64,000 nt of DNA from Capronia americana (lineage: Eukaryota; Ascomycota; Eurotiomycetes; Chaetothyriales; Herpotrichiellaceae): assembly GCA_016110215.1 (NCBI GenBank), contig JADWQD010000022.1, forward strand, positions 186,001 to 250,000. The letters run 5' to 3'. This document shows positions 23,180 through 34,223 of the stretch, one piece after another. Both the position numbers and the translations under genes were made by a program. Positions within the stretch are counted from its first letter, which is position 1. Each line of letters opens with the position of its first letter. The notes below the pieces were generated by a model. It had not been told where the DNA came from. It saw only the letters and a list, made by a program, of their open reading frames with translations, and did no database searches.

Positions 23180-24170
23180 TTAAAGCCAGTGACTCCGCGA
23201 CCTCGAACGCCTCCTTTGCACCAATTGGTGCAATGCAATCAATGATTTCATCACGAGAAATGTGAGTACTAACGCTAGACTCATGCCTTCATTCGACCCG
23301 ATCTGAAGTCGGGGTTCCAACGCTCGACGCTGGGCATCGATCAATTCTCGCTCAAAAATCTCAAACATAACTGTGTGCTCGGATGAGAGTCCGAGTGGCA
23401 TCAAGACGACGTCTCTCTTGCCTTCGTCCTGCACTCATTGTGTACGGCTCGTTCTGGTATTGGAGAGATTGTGCCCGGTGTGCACGCACGCTCGCGGGCG
23501 GCGACGCTGAAGGGGCTCGCGGCAATTCTGTGGCATGGACTGCTCGCCTTCTTCTGTTGGCGCCTCCGGGGAGCACAATCTGGGCCGGGAGTAACTGGGT
23601 CCTTTTGAACTGAGCATCGGTGATGATTCGGCGGGCATGCATCCACTTCATGAGGCTAAAATCTGTCCTTACCGTGGCGAGCTGTTGACCTTTGCGGAAA
23701 TGATCATGCACCATATGCGACAGCACGGTGTTCCAGGCGAAAGCAGCGTCGTCTTCTGGGCCGTTGACGTATTTGTTATCACAAAGGAAGCAGGTGGCCG
23801 TGGTCGGCAGCTCATGTCCCCGAAAGTGTGAAAACACATGCATCTTAAAGTGGACGATGTCGGCAAACACCCGATCGCAGTCGAGTATCTGGAACGGGCA
23901 AAGCAGGTCGGCATCCTCCTGGTATCGGAATGGCACGGTCAACACTCCATCTTGTGATTCCAGCATGTATCCGTCTCCCAATATGCTACTGGCCATATCA
24001 GTGTCGGCCGAGGATCCTGCCGAAGAGTCGGACGAAGTACCGCGCGTCAGTGGTGGTACGACATCTGTGGTGTTTGTGGTGGCTTGCGTCGAGGCCATTG
24101 ATGCGTCATCGTCCTCCTGGACGACCTGCACTGCAGAGGTCGATCTGGAACCTGTGCCTCTCGAGGTCAT
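23180..24170 (-). CDS. Fungal C2H2-type hypothetical protein
   Basis: Model complement(join(23180..23428, 23490..24170)), 309 residues. Two cysteine/histidine modules are seen: LLCPFQILDCDRVF...FKMHVFSHFRGH, then TCFLCDNKY...WNTVLSHMVHDHF, followed by a conserved-looking WMHARRIITDAQF segment. Many filamentous ascomycetes have uncharacterised proteins of this kind. A 61-nt intron (GTGCGT...GTGCAG) is needed to switch frame from the basic Ala/Ser-rich linker to a C-terminal exon with a hydrophobic stretch (about 285-296, LALVLTFLVMKS) before a final Arg/Ser tail; that junction is an inference. The start is uncertain: the frame is open to 24341 and an upstream mini-exon near 24377 is possible, but 24170 is the first clear ATG. 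The function is unknown. Confidence 0.65.
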
Positions 24171-25184
24171 CAAGCCGAAAAGCCCTGCGACTATCTCGCT
24201 TTCCCTGTCACCCTCGCAGATGTTACGAGCGGAAGGTATGGCACAGATATGGGTTACGAGTGCGCTGCCGCTCGAATGTTGACGGTGGAGGAGCCTCGAC
24301 ACAAAATGGAGCAAGCCTACACACCCGTGAGCATCCAGCACCGCAAAAACGAGCTAGATTTGAGGAAGGGACTCACCAAAATCATGGCGATGTCGACCTG
24401 GAGTCTCGACTTCGAAGAATCACGCTATCGATAAGCCCAATTGGGCGGGATTGCGGGGTTGTCGCTCGTTCCGGGGAGGGAATGTGATTCAAATCAGGCC
24501 ACGTCGGACAAAGATTTTCGAGAAGATGGAACAGATCCAGAGCAGAGCTAGATGTTACTGCTGTCTCGGAATCTGATGGAAGCGGGGCGCAGGAATAGAT
24601 GGGATGCATGAACTCGACAATCGCAGATCTCAAGGTCGAGCCTGGAGCCTCAATGGGTCTTCCTTGGAGAATTTTGTGACTTGCAGTAGCGACCGCTGAC
24701 AAGTCCGCAGAGGGATCCGGAACGACCTGTCAGCTGCTGCCAGCACATCAGCTTCCATTTCCGGCCGATCGACTTGATTGGCGCAGTGCGATATGCACGA
24801 ACGTATTGCTAGTGCACCTTGGGAGGGTCTGCTAGGCCAGTGCCAGGGCAATATCGGTCGCAATTGTGATGAGCAATCTTGGTATTGGTTCTGACAATGA
24901 TGCAGAAGGTAGGTAAAATGATCATGTGGAGGACCGTCGCTCATTCTAACCGGGCCATTGAGAAAATTGCAGAAAATATACCGTTTGGCAGATACAAGGC
25001 CCATTCGTTGGGCATGTCCGGTACTCGATATTGGAAGAACAACACAGCTTTTGTGCTTCCTTCTGCCCGCTTGCTAATCCCACCAGGCGCCCGACACCGA
25101 CGTGAACGACACCTGAATCAGGTGCACAATGTGACGCCACGACACCGCCAGAGACTGTATCTGGGATGTGCTAAACGATCCACT
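24171..25184. other. Intergenic region
   Basis: Upstream flank of the C2H2 gene and downstream flank of the dehydrogenase gene. No gene seen. Confidence 0.4.
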
Positions 25185-26258
25185 TCAACCCAAGAATGCC
25201 TTCACACTGGGATCCGCCTTGAGAATAACCCGGACGACCTCGCTCCACATCTTGTCGCCAAACTTCTTGCCCTCATCAGAGGCCAACATCGGCCCAACCT
25301 CAAAGACGCGATCATTCTTCCACATCTCGCCGTGGATCTCGTCGCCAAGCTCCAGCGCCGTGGCGTATGTATTGGCACCGTCTTCCGCTGTGCGGGCAAA
25401 GATGGCCCAGAGCAGCCACGTGAGAAGCTTGATGAGTGGATTCCCTTTCCCGACCTCGCGGCCCAGGTCGCTCTTGCATAGGCCGGGGCAACTGGTATTG
25501 ATGATGACCTTGGGCTTGCCGTCGGCACCCCTTACCGCAGGCGAGGCGGCAAGGTGACGCACGGCGTATTCGAGCGTGAGCTTGGATCGGGCGTATTGTC
25601 CCGCACCGCCGGCCATGCCGCCAGGGAAGTTCTCTTGCTGGCTGAGGTCCTCGAGAGGTTTCTCGCTGGCCATAAAGACCTTCATCTGGTCTGGTTGGAC
25701 GGTCCAGGCAGTGCCCGACGAGATGAATGTCAGGTGAGGCTTGTAATTTGCGTTCTTTCCCGAGTCTGCTGCGGCGATGAGAAGTGGCAGGATGAGGAGA
25801 CCGAGGAGGAAGGTGCTCAAGGTGTTCACTTGGAGAGTCTCTTCCCAACCATCACTGCTTTGGATGTATTTCGTGTTCATCATTCCGGCGTTCAGGATGG
25901 CGCCGTCGATACCGCCCGGGAATTGTGCCTTCAGCTCATTTGCAAATTTTTGAACGTCGGCGAAAGAGCTCATGACGAGAACCATCGGAATGATCTCAGT
26001 CTGTTTTGCATCGGCCGACTTCGGCTGCAGCTTCGCCCATTCCTCGATCTGCTTCTTCGCTGCCTGGCCTTTGTTGTCGCTGCGCGCTGTGATGATGAGT
26101 TTGTCGGCATGGAGGCCCACGAACTTTTTCGCGGCTTCAAAGCCCAGGCCAGATGTTGCGCCGGTCAAGAGGATGGTTCTGCCGGCGAACGACTCGGTGG
26201 CTGGCTTGGGAGGGTTCCATTTCTGGTCAAGCATACGCTTTAATCCAAAGGTGGACAT
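25185..26258 (-). CDS. Short-chain dehydrogenase/reductase (retinol-dehydrogenase-like)
   Basis: Intronless, 357 residues from a true ATG at 26258. A classical SDR Rossmann fold with the NAD(P)-binding TGATSGLG at residues 32-39, AILNAGMM for the NNAG-type motif, catalytic serine in FISSG, and the active-site YARSK. A C-terminal hydrophobic stretch (LLTWLLWAIFA) follows CPGLCKSDLG. The layout with about 25 residues before the fold and the extended C-terminus fits the large group of fungal retinol-dehydrogenase-like reductases that act on lipophilic carbonyls or alcohols, several of them in secondary-metabolite clusters. The substrate cannot be inferred. Neighbours give no pathway context. Confidence 0.92.
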   Translation of the reverse strand: MSTFGLKRMLDQKWNPPKPATESFAGRTILLTGATSGLGFEAAKKFVGLHADKLIITARSDNKGQAAKKQIEEWAKLQPKSADAKQTEIIPMVLVMSSFADVQKFANELKAQFPGGIDGAILNAGMMNTKYIQSSDGWEETLQVNTLSTFLLGLLILPLLIAAADSGKNANYKPHLTFISSGTAWTVQPDQMKVFMASEKPLEDLSQQENFPGGMAGGAGQYARSKLTLEYAVRHLAASPAVRGADGKPKVIINTSCPGLCKSDLGREVGKGNPLIKLLTWLLWAIFARTAEDGANTYATALELGDEIHGEMWKNDRVFEVGPMLASDEGKKFGDKMWSEVVRVILKADPSVKAFLG

Positions 26259-27043
26259 ATTTGAGATGTGGTTGAAGCTGCAGTGTGATGAAGATTGTAT
26301 TCGACGTCGTTGATGCGTGCGCGGGTGTAGGGTAGACTTAATGAGGAAAGAGGATATGCGGAGAGGAAGCGGTGTGCTGGAGCAACCATAAATACTTTCC
26401 TCTCGCCCTGGTGCCTGGTGTCATCTTCGTCGGACTGTTGTTGCCCCGGTATGTCTGCAGCATCCAGAAGAGGGTGACAAAGATGCGTTGCGATTGACGA
26501 TCCAATTGCCGACCGCTTACGATAGTTTGGGTTCCAGCCGCCGAGGCTCTAACTTTGACGGCTATCCCAACTCGGGCGATACCCTGCGAAGAAAAGCGAA
26601 TTGCGCTATAGAGTAATAGAAACAAGCACGTCACATACGAGGACAGACATATCCAGTTGACTACAAGTACTTGGTCTTTGATTCAAGCACCTCAAGTGAT
26701 CGGTAGGATATCTCGTAAGCAACTTCGCCGGCAAAGCTCGACCAATCAGGAGACTTATCCTACCTCGTACGGGCTTCGGAGAAACTTTCTTTCCGCTCGG
26801 CATTTTCACACATCCTCACACTTTTGCGGCTGGCCACAATACCCGAAGTCCATCCGCACCGGTTGCCAGCCTGCCAGATTATGTACGCGTACGAGTTTCA
26901 ATCATATAGTCATCTTACTGTAGTCCCCGAACTCAGCCTGTACCGACACCTTTTGTACGTCAGCTACCGAGTACCGGTAGGATGATTAGAGGAACAAGTG
27001 GAACGGCGTCACTTTGACCGCCGGCACAATTCCAGCGCCATGT

Positions 27044-27055
27044 TAGGATATCCTA
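27044..27055. repeat. Perfect 12-bp palindrome TAGGATATCCTA, copy 1
   Basis: The same 12-mer recurs at 27728-27739. Single half-sites TAGGATA/TATCCTA occur between and around the two copies. Confidence 0.8.
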
Positions 27056-27727
27056 TGTTGAGGTTGCAGGACGTGATGTTGGGCATCATCATTTTGGTTC
27101 GGGTGCACTATATAATACTGTAAAGGTAAATACTCGTTTAATGCGTGGTCGCGTGGTCGCTCGAGTCTAGCATTCGCTTTCAGCTGGCGTGCCTGGCTAG
27201 TGAGGCAGCAACCTCTACCCACTGTGAACGCGCTGCGAGGATGCCGCACTTACCGGAGGATACTGGCCGAATTGTCCAGTCCAACCACGAATCCGTCAAA
27301 GGGGATAGAGATAATAGGATAGAGTATGCTCGTTCATCTTCGTAATGTTGTGGCTGCAATTCCGACCCCGTCGTCGCCTCGACCAACCAACCAACCAGGC
27401 GAGCTCGGCTTCCAACCTTTGCACAATCGTCTCGCCGATCGAGTCGACTTGGGTTTGAATGATGATGACTGGGCCGTTGGAAAGCACGGTCGGCGGCGAA
27501 TAGTCAATAGGATAGTCATCTTCAAGTGGTGACGGGGTGTCGGACCAGTGTCGCCATGAGATAGATCTCTCTTCGCCGGACTCGGACTGGGCGAATGCGT
27601 CAGTGTGCTTTCCGTGGAGCAAGCCCGCAGTTACTGTAGAATGTTGCGACAGCCCGCAGCAGGCTTGACAGTGTAGGATATATGTATCCTAGGTGTTCGA
27701 TTCCTCACTCACTATCACACCGTCCTT

Positions 27728-27739
27728 TAGGATATCCTA
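27728..27739. repeat. Perfect 12-bp palindrome TAGGATATCCTA, copy 2
   Basis: Exact copy of the palindrome at 27044-27055, 0.7 kb away in the same intergenic region. Confidence 0.8.
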
Positions 27740-28544
27740 ACCACCTCGGCACCAATGAGGACGATTCCTTTCTCAATCACAAAATCTTGTCATACTGGCG
27801 GACATAGGATATGCCAGCAGCTCTTTCTGGACAGGATGGCCATCGAAAGAAAGAGTCTGCCCGGGTTCGTAACCTCTGTTCGTGGACTACGGGACTACTT
27901 TCCCCCCTCTCTATCCTATTTCAAGACAAAACGTCTGTGGGTTATAAACATGGTGATCGGACCCAGGTTCGGTTAGGCGGAGATCGTCGAATACGAGTAC
28001 AGTGTGAAGCTACGAGTACTCGTTGGAGGATTTAGAGCAGCCAAGTTTGGTCCAAATTCCGCATTTGCCGTCCTGTCTTCCCGCGGGATCGGGTGTGGCA
28101 TATAGCCGAAGTCGTGGTCCACCAACCATGACTTACTCGTCCTCGTATGGAAGCATAGGGGGGGGACCTGGAACCTTGATATCGCTTGCCCACTATTCGT
28201 ATACAGAGTGAGAAGAGACTTCGGAGCGAGGGTTTGCAAGCAGTGGCTCGCTGGCTACACTGCGATACAGCAGCATCAGACCCTTGGGCCTTGGGGAGTT
28301 CATCTTCGTCGAGGAATCGAGGGACGCACCCTCTCCCCACCCGCCAAAAAGGACCTTGCGCGTTTTCTTCCGGGGACCCCGTGCCTTCGTTCCCCTCCAT
28401 CTCTGATGGCACCTCGGGCTTCCTTGGCTTGAGAGCTGGGCAGTTGACCATCCCTAATTCTCTCTGTTTTCTTCCGGTCGAGGCCCCGTCACAAGCTTTC
28501 TACTACGTTATCCCAAATGTCCATCTTTGCATGCGCCTGTGGCC

Positions 28545-30746
28545 ATGTCGAATTTCTTCATGAAACCTCCCAAGGGACGGTCGCGAGCCTCGCGGGCCTG
28601 CCAAAGGTGCAGCCAGCGGAAAGTGCGATGCGACGCCGCCGAAGCTGGTGTCCCTTGCAGTCGATGCCGTCTTGACGCCATACCAGATTGTGCCTTGTCG
28701 CCCTCGCGAAGAGGCACTTACCCGAGAACGGCGCTCTTCCGGCATAGGCCGAGAGGCGAGACATCAGTGCGAAGTGTTTCGATAGAGGATTCTGAGCTGG
28801 CTTCTGATGCGCTGACCCCATCGACGTCCAGCAGTCAGCCGACTTCGATGCAGGGGAGGCAGTCGACTATGCCCGCAGTCCCTGATGGTCTCCCTGCGTC
28901 CCAGACTCACATTTTGCACAACGATCCAGCCATGATGTCTCAGGAGGGACCACTGCGATCCCAGACTCCCGCGGACAGCCATTCGGTCATGGACTCGACC
29001 TGCTCTCCCCCAGTCACCTCGGATGGAAACACCAGTACTGCGCAAGCGCAGAACCGAAACTCGTTGGCAGCGATGTTCGAAGACTTCCTCGACAACCAAG
29101 GCCATACCCATGATGGAGTGTTTCCCAAACTCGGGGTGGTTTTCTTCAGCGAGAGCTCCCCGTTGACCTTTGCGCTCGAAGAGCTTCAGCGGTCGGAGCG
29201 TCGAAGTCTTTACGATCCAGTGTCGCAGATCAATGAAGGGGGAGTTGCACAGCGCAACACACATCCATCCCACGTGTCACCGCAAGACGTGGCCTATCTC
29301 CAATCCAAGGGTGCGTTTGACCCTCCGAGTGCTGGAGTCTCGGCCCCCTTGATCGCCGCGTTCCTCGAAAGGTTCTACCCGCTATATTCGATCATTGACA
29401 AGGATCAATTCACGGCACTACACGAGCAACAAGGGCTGCCATGGTTACTGCTGTACGCAGTGTGCTTCATTGGTGCCACATTCTGCGACATCAGTGCAAT
29501 CCACCAGGCGGGATTCAAAAGCAGATGGCACGCGAGACGCTCGTTCTACGACAAAGCCAAGGTTCTCTTCGATGTGGGTTATGAGACGAACAAGGTGGTC
29601 TTGCTGCAGACGGTCATCATGCTTTCCTTCTGGGGTCCTCAGATGAAGAGCTTCTGGAACCCTTGCTCCTGGGTCGGGTTTGGTTCCACCATTGCCGAAT
29701 CTCTGGGCATCAACCGACGCAATCAGTCGACACGGATCGACCCCAAATCCAGGAGTCTTCTACGGAGACTCTGGTGGACTCTTGCCGTACGCGATGCATA
29801 CTGTGCCGCACTCCTCGGCCGGCCTTTCCGCATCAACATTTCTCAATGTGACACCGAAATGCTCGATTTGGCCGATTTTGACCACGAGACGACGGATCTT
29901 GCTAGCGGACATCGAGACAAGGACGGCCACATTCACTGCCTGTATCAAATCCAGGTTGCGAAGCTTTCTCTTGTCCTCCGGAAAATCATCGAGGTGCGAT
30001 TCGGCCCACCGAACCATTCTACCACGCTTCAAGACCTTCATGAAATCTCAAACCGATGGCAAGCCGACTTGCCTCAAGAACTCAAGTGGTCGCTTCACAG
30101 TGCCTCAAATAACCCCTTTGCCACCTACCTGCGCATCATCTTCAATCATCACTTGATCTTCATCAACCTGAACAAGCCACATTTTGCAGACGATCTTGGC
30201 GCGGGTCTGAACGACGATAACAGTGTGTTTCAGATCACCGAGTCGGCCGCGCAGACCATCTCCTCGACGGCGTTGCCGCTGATGACAAACTCTCTGGTAG
30301 GGTCGATGCCACACGAGGTCTTTCCGGCCTTCTTCATTGCTGGAATTGTATTCTATCGGCAGTTTCGCCAGTCGCAACAGACTGTCTATGCTCAGCTCGG
30401 TCGCGCCGCACTGGACAACTGCCAGATGGTCATGAATGAAGCCCGCGAACGTTGGGACCCGGCGTTGTGGGCATTGAAGATCTTCGACTTTCTTCTGTCC
30501 GGTGCCAATGGCCCTTCCAAAACGCCCGCGCCTTCGACCTTGCAGAACGCCCCAGCCAGTGTCGGGGCGGCAGGATCAGCGCTTACGCTGGAAGACCCGA
30601 AGCACGACTCCACCATAAACGTACCCGACAGGAATGTCTTGCACTCCATCGATCCGGAGTCACCACAATACGAAGATATGGGCAGGACTCTCGATGATTT
30701 CTTCCTCATTCCCAGCTATTTCGACGCCACACCAGACACTTGGTGA
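28545..30746 (+). CDS. Zn2Cys6 transcription factor (cutinase factor 1-beta/FarB-like)
   Basis: Intronless, 733 residues from the ATG at 28545 (the frame opens six codons earlier with TTG). The binuclear zinc cluster is canonical: Cys19, 22, 29, 38, 41 and 49 (CX2CX6CX8CX2CX7C) within basic residues. The fungal_trans regulatory domain spans roughly 265-520, with FLERFYPLYSIIDKDQF at its start and LLRRLWWTLAVRDAYCA in the middle. The overall plan resembles the cutinase/fatty-acid regulators CTF1-beta and FarA/FarB, which bind CCTCGG-type sites; this is resemblance, not proof. It stands just upstream of an acyl-CoA ligase and near a Baeyer-Villiger monooxygenase, so a local catabolic role is a reasonable guess. 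Confidence 0.92.
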   Translation: MSNFFMKPPKGRSRASRACQRCSQRKVRCDAAEAGVPCSRCRLDAIPDCALSPSRRGTYPRTALFRHRPRGETSVRSVSIEDSELASDALTPSTSSSQPTSMQGRQSTMPAVPDGLPASQTHILHNDPAMMSQEGPLRSQTPADSHSVMDSTCSPPVTSDGNTSTAQAQNRNSLAAMFEDFLDNQGHTHDGVFPKLGVVFFSESSPLTFALEELQRSERRSLYDPVSQINEGGVAQRNTHPSHVSPQDVAYLQSKGAFDPPSAGVSAPLIAAFLERFYPLYSIIDKDQFTALHEQQGLPWLLLYAVCFIGATFCDISAIHQAGFKSRWHARRSFYDKAKVLFDVGYETNKVVLLQTVIMLSFWGPQMKSFWNPCSWVGFGSTIAESLGINRRNQSTRIDPKSRSLLRRLWWTLAVRDAYCAALLGRPFRINISQCDTEMLDLADFDHETTDLASGHRDKDGHIHCLYQIQVAKLSLVLRKIIEVRFGPPNHSTTLQDLHEISNRWQADLPQELKWSLHSASNNPFATYLRIIFNHHLIFINLNKPHFADDLGAGLNDDNSVFQITESAAQTISSTALPLMTNSLVGSMPHEVFPAFFIAGIVFYRQFRQSQQTVYAQLGRAALDNCQMVMNEARERWDPALWALKIFDFLLSGANGPSKTPAPSTLQNAPASVGAAGSALTLEDPKHDSTINVPDRNVLHSIDPESPQYEDMGRTLDDFFLIPSYFDATPDTW

Positions 30747-31251
30747 GATCAGGCCAAACAGGCCTGCGGCGCAGTATCGTAGAAAAGCGGGAGGGAGTGC
30801 GGGAATGCGGAGCAGGGGAAGGAACGACGTCGGGCCACTTGTTGGCACTCGAGTATATAAGTTCTGTTTTGTACAGCCCAATGAAAGTGTTAAAGACGTT
30901 TGTCTGGTTTTGAAGAGAAGATGGAGAAAGGGGGCTTTAAGAAGACCACGAGACTTTCCACGTGCCTCCAACTCGGCCGCTCTTTTGAAGTGGAAGCTCG
31001 GAGGACCAAGTCCTGTCCTCCAGCCGAATTGCCTAGTCAGGACCCCCCCGAGCGGGCCATCGGGAAAGGTGGAGCGGCAGACAGCCCGTGGCAGGCCTCG
31101 ATTTCCCCGAGCCGGTATGGGTTTAGAGACTGCCGACAGAACTTTGGCAATTCCATCTTAACTGGAAGCATATTTTCCGCAATTGTGTGAATTCTTCCTT
31201 TCCCCAGATGCTCCCTTGGCCCGTTTGCCAATCCCAATTTGAGCCGTGATA
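30747..31251. other. Intergenic region between regulator and acyl-CoA ligase
   Basis: Contains the 3' flank of the regulator and the ligase promoter; a TATATAAG element lies near 30853-30860. No gene seen. Confidence 0.45.
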
Positions 31252-33247
31252 ATGGCAATCGCAAAAAGTCCGTTCCCCTGGCTCGACCTGCCCGAGAAAG
31301 ACATCTTCTCCCTCCTCTTCCATAGGGATGATCGACCATTCCCGGAGCATCATCGTAAGTAGTGAACCTCGAATGGACTTGCCTTGGAAATCTTAACAGT
31401 CTGTCTTACTCTTTCCAGCAATCTTCCAGGATGCATACACCAACTGCATTTACACCTACGCCGACATCAAGCGAATGGCCCTGGATTTCGGAGCAGGGTT
31501 GAAGGCCCGATTTGAGTGGAAGAAGGGAGATGTCATGGCTCTTTTTGCTGCTAACGACATTGATTCTCCCGCTGTGATCCTCGGCGCTCTGTGGGCGGGT
31601 GGTGTCGTGACCCCGGCCAATCCTGGGTACACCGTTCGAGAACTTGCTCACCAACTCGAGGACAGTGGAGCACGTGCCGTCGCCACCCAGTATACATATC
31701 TACACACGGTGCGGGAAGCGTGTAAGATTGTCGGCATGCCCGAAGACTGTATCATGCTCGTCGGCCAGCAACGGGACCCCGATGGACGAGTACAACATTA
31801 CACGAGCGTGCGCAACATCAGCGGCGCGACGAGATACAGGCAGAGTAAGATCGCGCCCAAGACCGACCTTGCCTTTCTCGTCTATTCTTCCGGGACCACG
31901 GGCAGACCAAAGGGGGTTCGGCTTTCGCATTACAATTTGACCTCCAACGTGAGCCAGCTGCAACCGGGCGAACAATACAGTCTCACCTGGGACGGATCGA
32001 GGACGGTCGGCGACATCCCTCTTCCGCGGCCGGGCGCAGGAGGTGACAAGATCCTGGCGTCTCTTCCGTTCTTCCACATCTACGGGTTGACGACGACAAT
32101 CTTCAATCCGCTCCACACCGGAACGACGACGATCGTGCTGGCGAGGTTTGAGATCGAACACTGGTGCTCGCTGGTGCAGAAGCACTCGATCACCTTCGCG
32201 TACATTGTCCCGCCGATCGTGTTGCTCCTTTGCAAACACCCGGCCGTCTCCTCCTACGATCTGTCCAGCATCCGCATGACCAACTCCGGAGCGGCCCCGC
32301 TGTCGCGCGAAATGGTCGAATCCTGCTTCAAGAGGACGAGGATTCGGGTCAAGCAAGGCTACGGACTGTCCGAGACGAGTCCGACGGCGTTCAATCAGCC
32401 CTGGGAGGACTGGAACGTCACCGTCGGCAGCGTGGGCCAGGTTTTGTCCAACATGGAAGCCAAGATCTGTGTCCCTGTCGATGTCAGCAGCGACGAGCAC
32501 GCCAGGACGTCGTCGTTGGCGTCGGCGTCAAGTGATCACCATCATCACCAAGACGCAACTCCATTACCGTTTGGCACGGTCGGGGAGCTCCATGTCCGTG
32601 GACCGAACGTCTTCATGGGTTACCACAACGCACCCGCCGCAACAGCCGAGTGCCTGTCTCCGACGGGATGGTTCCGGACGGGTGATGTGGGCTACCTGGA
32701 TCCCAAGGGAAATTTGTTTATCACGGATCGGGTCAAGGAGTTGATCAAGTACAAGGGATTTCAAGTTGCGCCCGCCGAGCTGTAAGTCCTGCCACCCCCT
32801 TATCCTATATGTCACGATCTCTGCAAGACGCGAGCGCCTGAGACTGTAGGCGACTCCTTCAACCTTGACCCGTCTCCTTTGAACACCTACAAAAGGGCTG
32901 GCTAATTCTTCTTCCGTCTACCAGGGAAGGGTATCTCCAGGAGCATCCCTTTGTCGAGGACTGTGGCGTTGTGGGGATCTATAGTGCCGCTCTAGGAACT
33001 GAGGTGCCCAGGGCGTACGTGGTGCCCAAGGGGGGTCTCGCCGCGCTGGCTGGCGGTGGTGGTGGTGGGGTGGACGAACAGGCAATCGTGACATGGCTCA
33101 ACGGACGAGTGGCGAACCATCGCCGAGATCCCCAAGAATGCCAGCGGCAAGATCTTACGTCGCGTCATGAAGGACTGGGCCAGGGGCGAGATGATGAGCG
33201 AGGGCCATGCCGATGCTGGCCGCACGGCACTTCGTCCGAATCTCTGA
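31252..33247 (+). CDS. Acyl-CoA synthetase / 4-coumarate-CoA ligase-like, frameshifted near the C-terminus
   Basis: Exons 31252..31354, 31419..32781 and 32925..33247; both introns (GTAAGT...CCAG) rejoin conserved sequence in frame. The enzyme activates a carboxylic acid through an acyl-adenylate to its CoA thioester. Seen: the P-loop-like YSSGTTGRPKG at about residue 190, GYGLSETSPT, and GWFRTGDVGYLDPKGN...KELIKYKGFQVAPAELE at the hinge to the C-terminal subdomain. A Gly-rich insert (GGGGGG) follows PRAYVVPKG. In exon 3, frame 1 runs through WLNGRVANH; the expected end IPKNASGKILRR, with the catalytic lysine, then appears only in frame 2 from about 33119, ending at 33247. The family's KRLRGGV-type segment between them is missing. 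It is therefore either a recently damaged gene or contains a sequencing error. Confidence 0.85.
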
Positions 33248-33294
33248 TTATCGTGGAAAGACTGAGAACGAGCATCATCGCGGTGTACACTTTT

Positions 33295-33312
33295 AGAGAG
33301 AGAGAGAGAGAG
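33295..33312. repeat. (AG)9 microsatellite
   Basis: An uninterrupted dinucleotide run just past the ligase stop codon. Confidence 0.9.
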
Positions 33313-33347
33313 CAGTTTGGGAATGAAACGCAGCGGGAATCCCCTCG

Positions 33348-34223
33348 CTATTCACCTCCTAATGGATCTAGATCCATTTCCCATAGTTCCGACTGAAATA
33401 GCACATGAAAATCGTCCTCACAATCCCCATCCAATGTTCTTTTGCTCTCCCACACAGGACTCCCCGGTGTTGCACGCGTCAAGGCCTCCTCAGCCTCCTC
33501 CACCTCCTCTGTCCGCCCCGTCACCATCGCCACGGTCTCGGTCTCGCCTCCTCCATGCTCCTTGGCCGTCAGATATTGCTGGATCCGCGGCCGACCCACA
33601 TCTGCATCTTGAGATCGGCCACTCATCCCCATCATCTCGGCCCTGCGCTTGACCACTTCATCCATGAGCGCGTACGAGTCTTGCAGGCTCTCCGGGGCCA
33701 AGGAAATGAAGAGCTCCCGCTCATCCGAGGTTAGCGTGGCCATGTTCACTGCCATGTTCAAGCCTGGCAAGGCGCCCACGGGGACGACGGCGGTGGCGAC
33801 GGCGACGGTCGACGCCGCTTGCTCGTGCTCGTGCTCGTGCTCGTGCGTGGTCTCTTCCTCGAGCGGCGGCGCCGATTGTTGAACAGAGCTGGGACTCCCG
33901 GCGGCGGGACTAGTACTCTGACGCCTAGGCGTGGTCTGGGTTCGGGGCTCCCCGACCTGGTCCCGATCGACACTGCTCGAGGTGTGCGGAGCTGTCGTCG
34001 TCGGCCGCCGATGCGGTGCCGTGTCGTGCGTGCAGAAATGCTCCCAGCACCCATAATGCTCCACGGAGAGTCGCTTGAGCCAGGTCGGACCACGGAGGTG
34101 GACTGATGTGCCCACCATCATCTTCAGGGAACCAACGGCCGATACTCGCCGCTCGGACACCTCTGCTCTTCCATGACCTGACCGACGCCGTCGCGGCGGA
34201 TAGTCCTTGTTCTCCTTCTCCAT
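33348..34223 (-). CDS. Hypothetical low-complexity protein
   Basis: An open frame of 291 residues from an ATG at 34223, convergent with the ligase gene. Arg-rich N-terminus, Ser/Thr/Pro-rich middle, a (HE)4 run coded by a GCTCGT hexamer repeat near 33.82-33.85 kb, then a more ordered-looking helical segment (about 160-205, DERELFISLAPESLQDSYAL). One short stretch (GPTWLKRLSVEHYGCWEHFC) looks like a folded motif, but I do not recognise it. No signal peptide. It may be a real gene with missed introns or a chance frame. Confidence 0.4.
   Translation of the reverse strand: MEKENKDYPPRRRRSGHGRAEVSERRVSAVGSLKMMVGTSVHLRGPTWLKRLSVEHYGCWEHFCTHDTAPHRRPTTTAPHTSSSVDRDQVGEPRTQTTPRRQSTSPAAGSPSSVQQSAPPLEEETTHEHEHEHEQAASTVAVATAVVPVGALPGLNMAVNMATLTSDERELFISLAPESLQDSYALMDEVVKRRAEMMGMSGRSQDADVGRPRIQQYLTAKEHGGGETETVAMVTGRTEEVEEAEEALTRATPGSPVWESKRTLDGDCEDDFHVLFQSELWEMDLDPLGGE

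Larger units (their letters stand above)
26259..28544. other. AT-richer intergenic region with dense TAGGATA motifs
   Basis: A 2.3-kb space between divergent genes (minus-strand dehydrogenase, plus-strand regulator). No gene supported. At least ten copies of TAGGAT(A) or its complement lie between about 26.70 and 27.92 kb, two of them as a perfect 12-bp palindrome. The stretch next to 28544 should contain the regulator's promoter. Confidence 0.5.
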
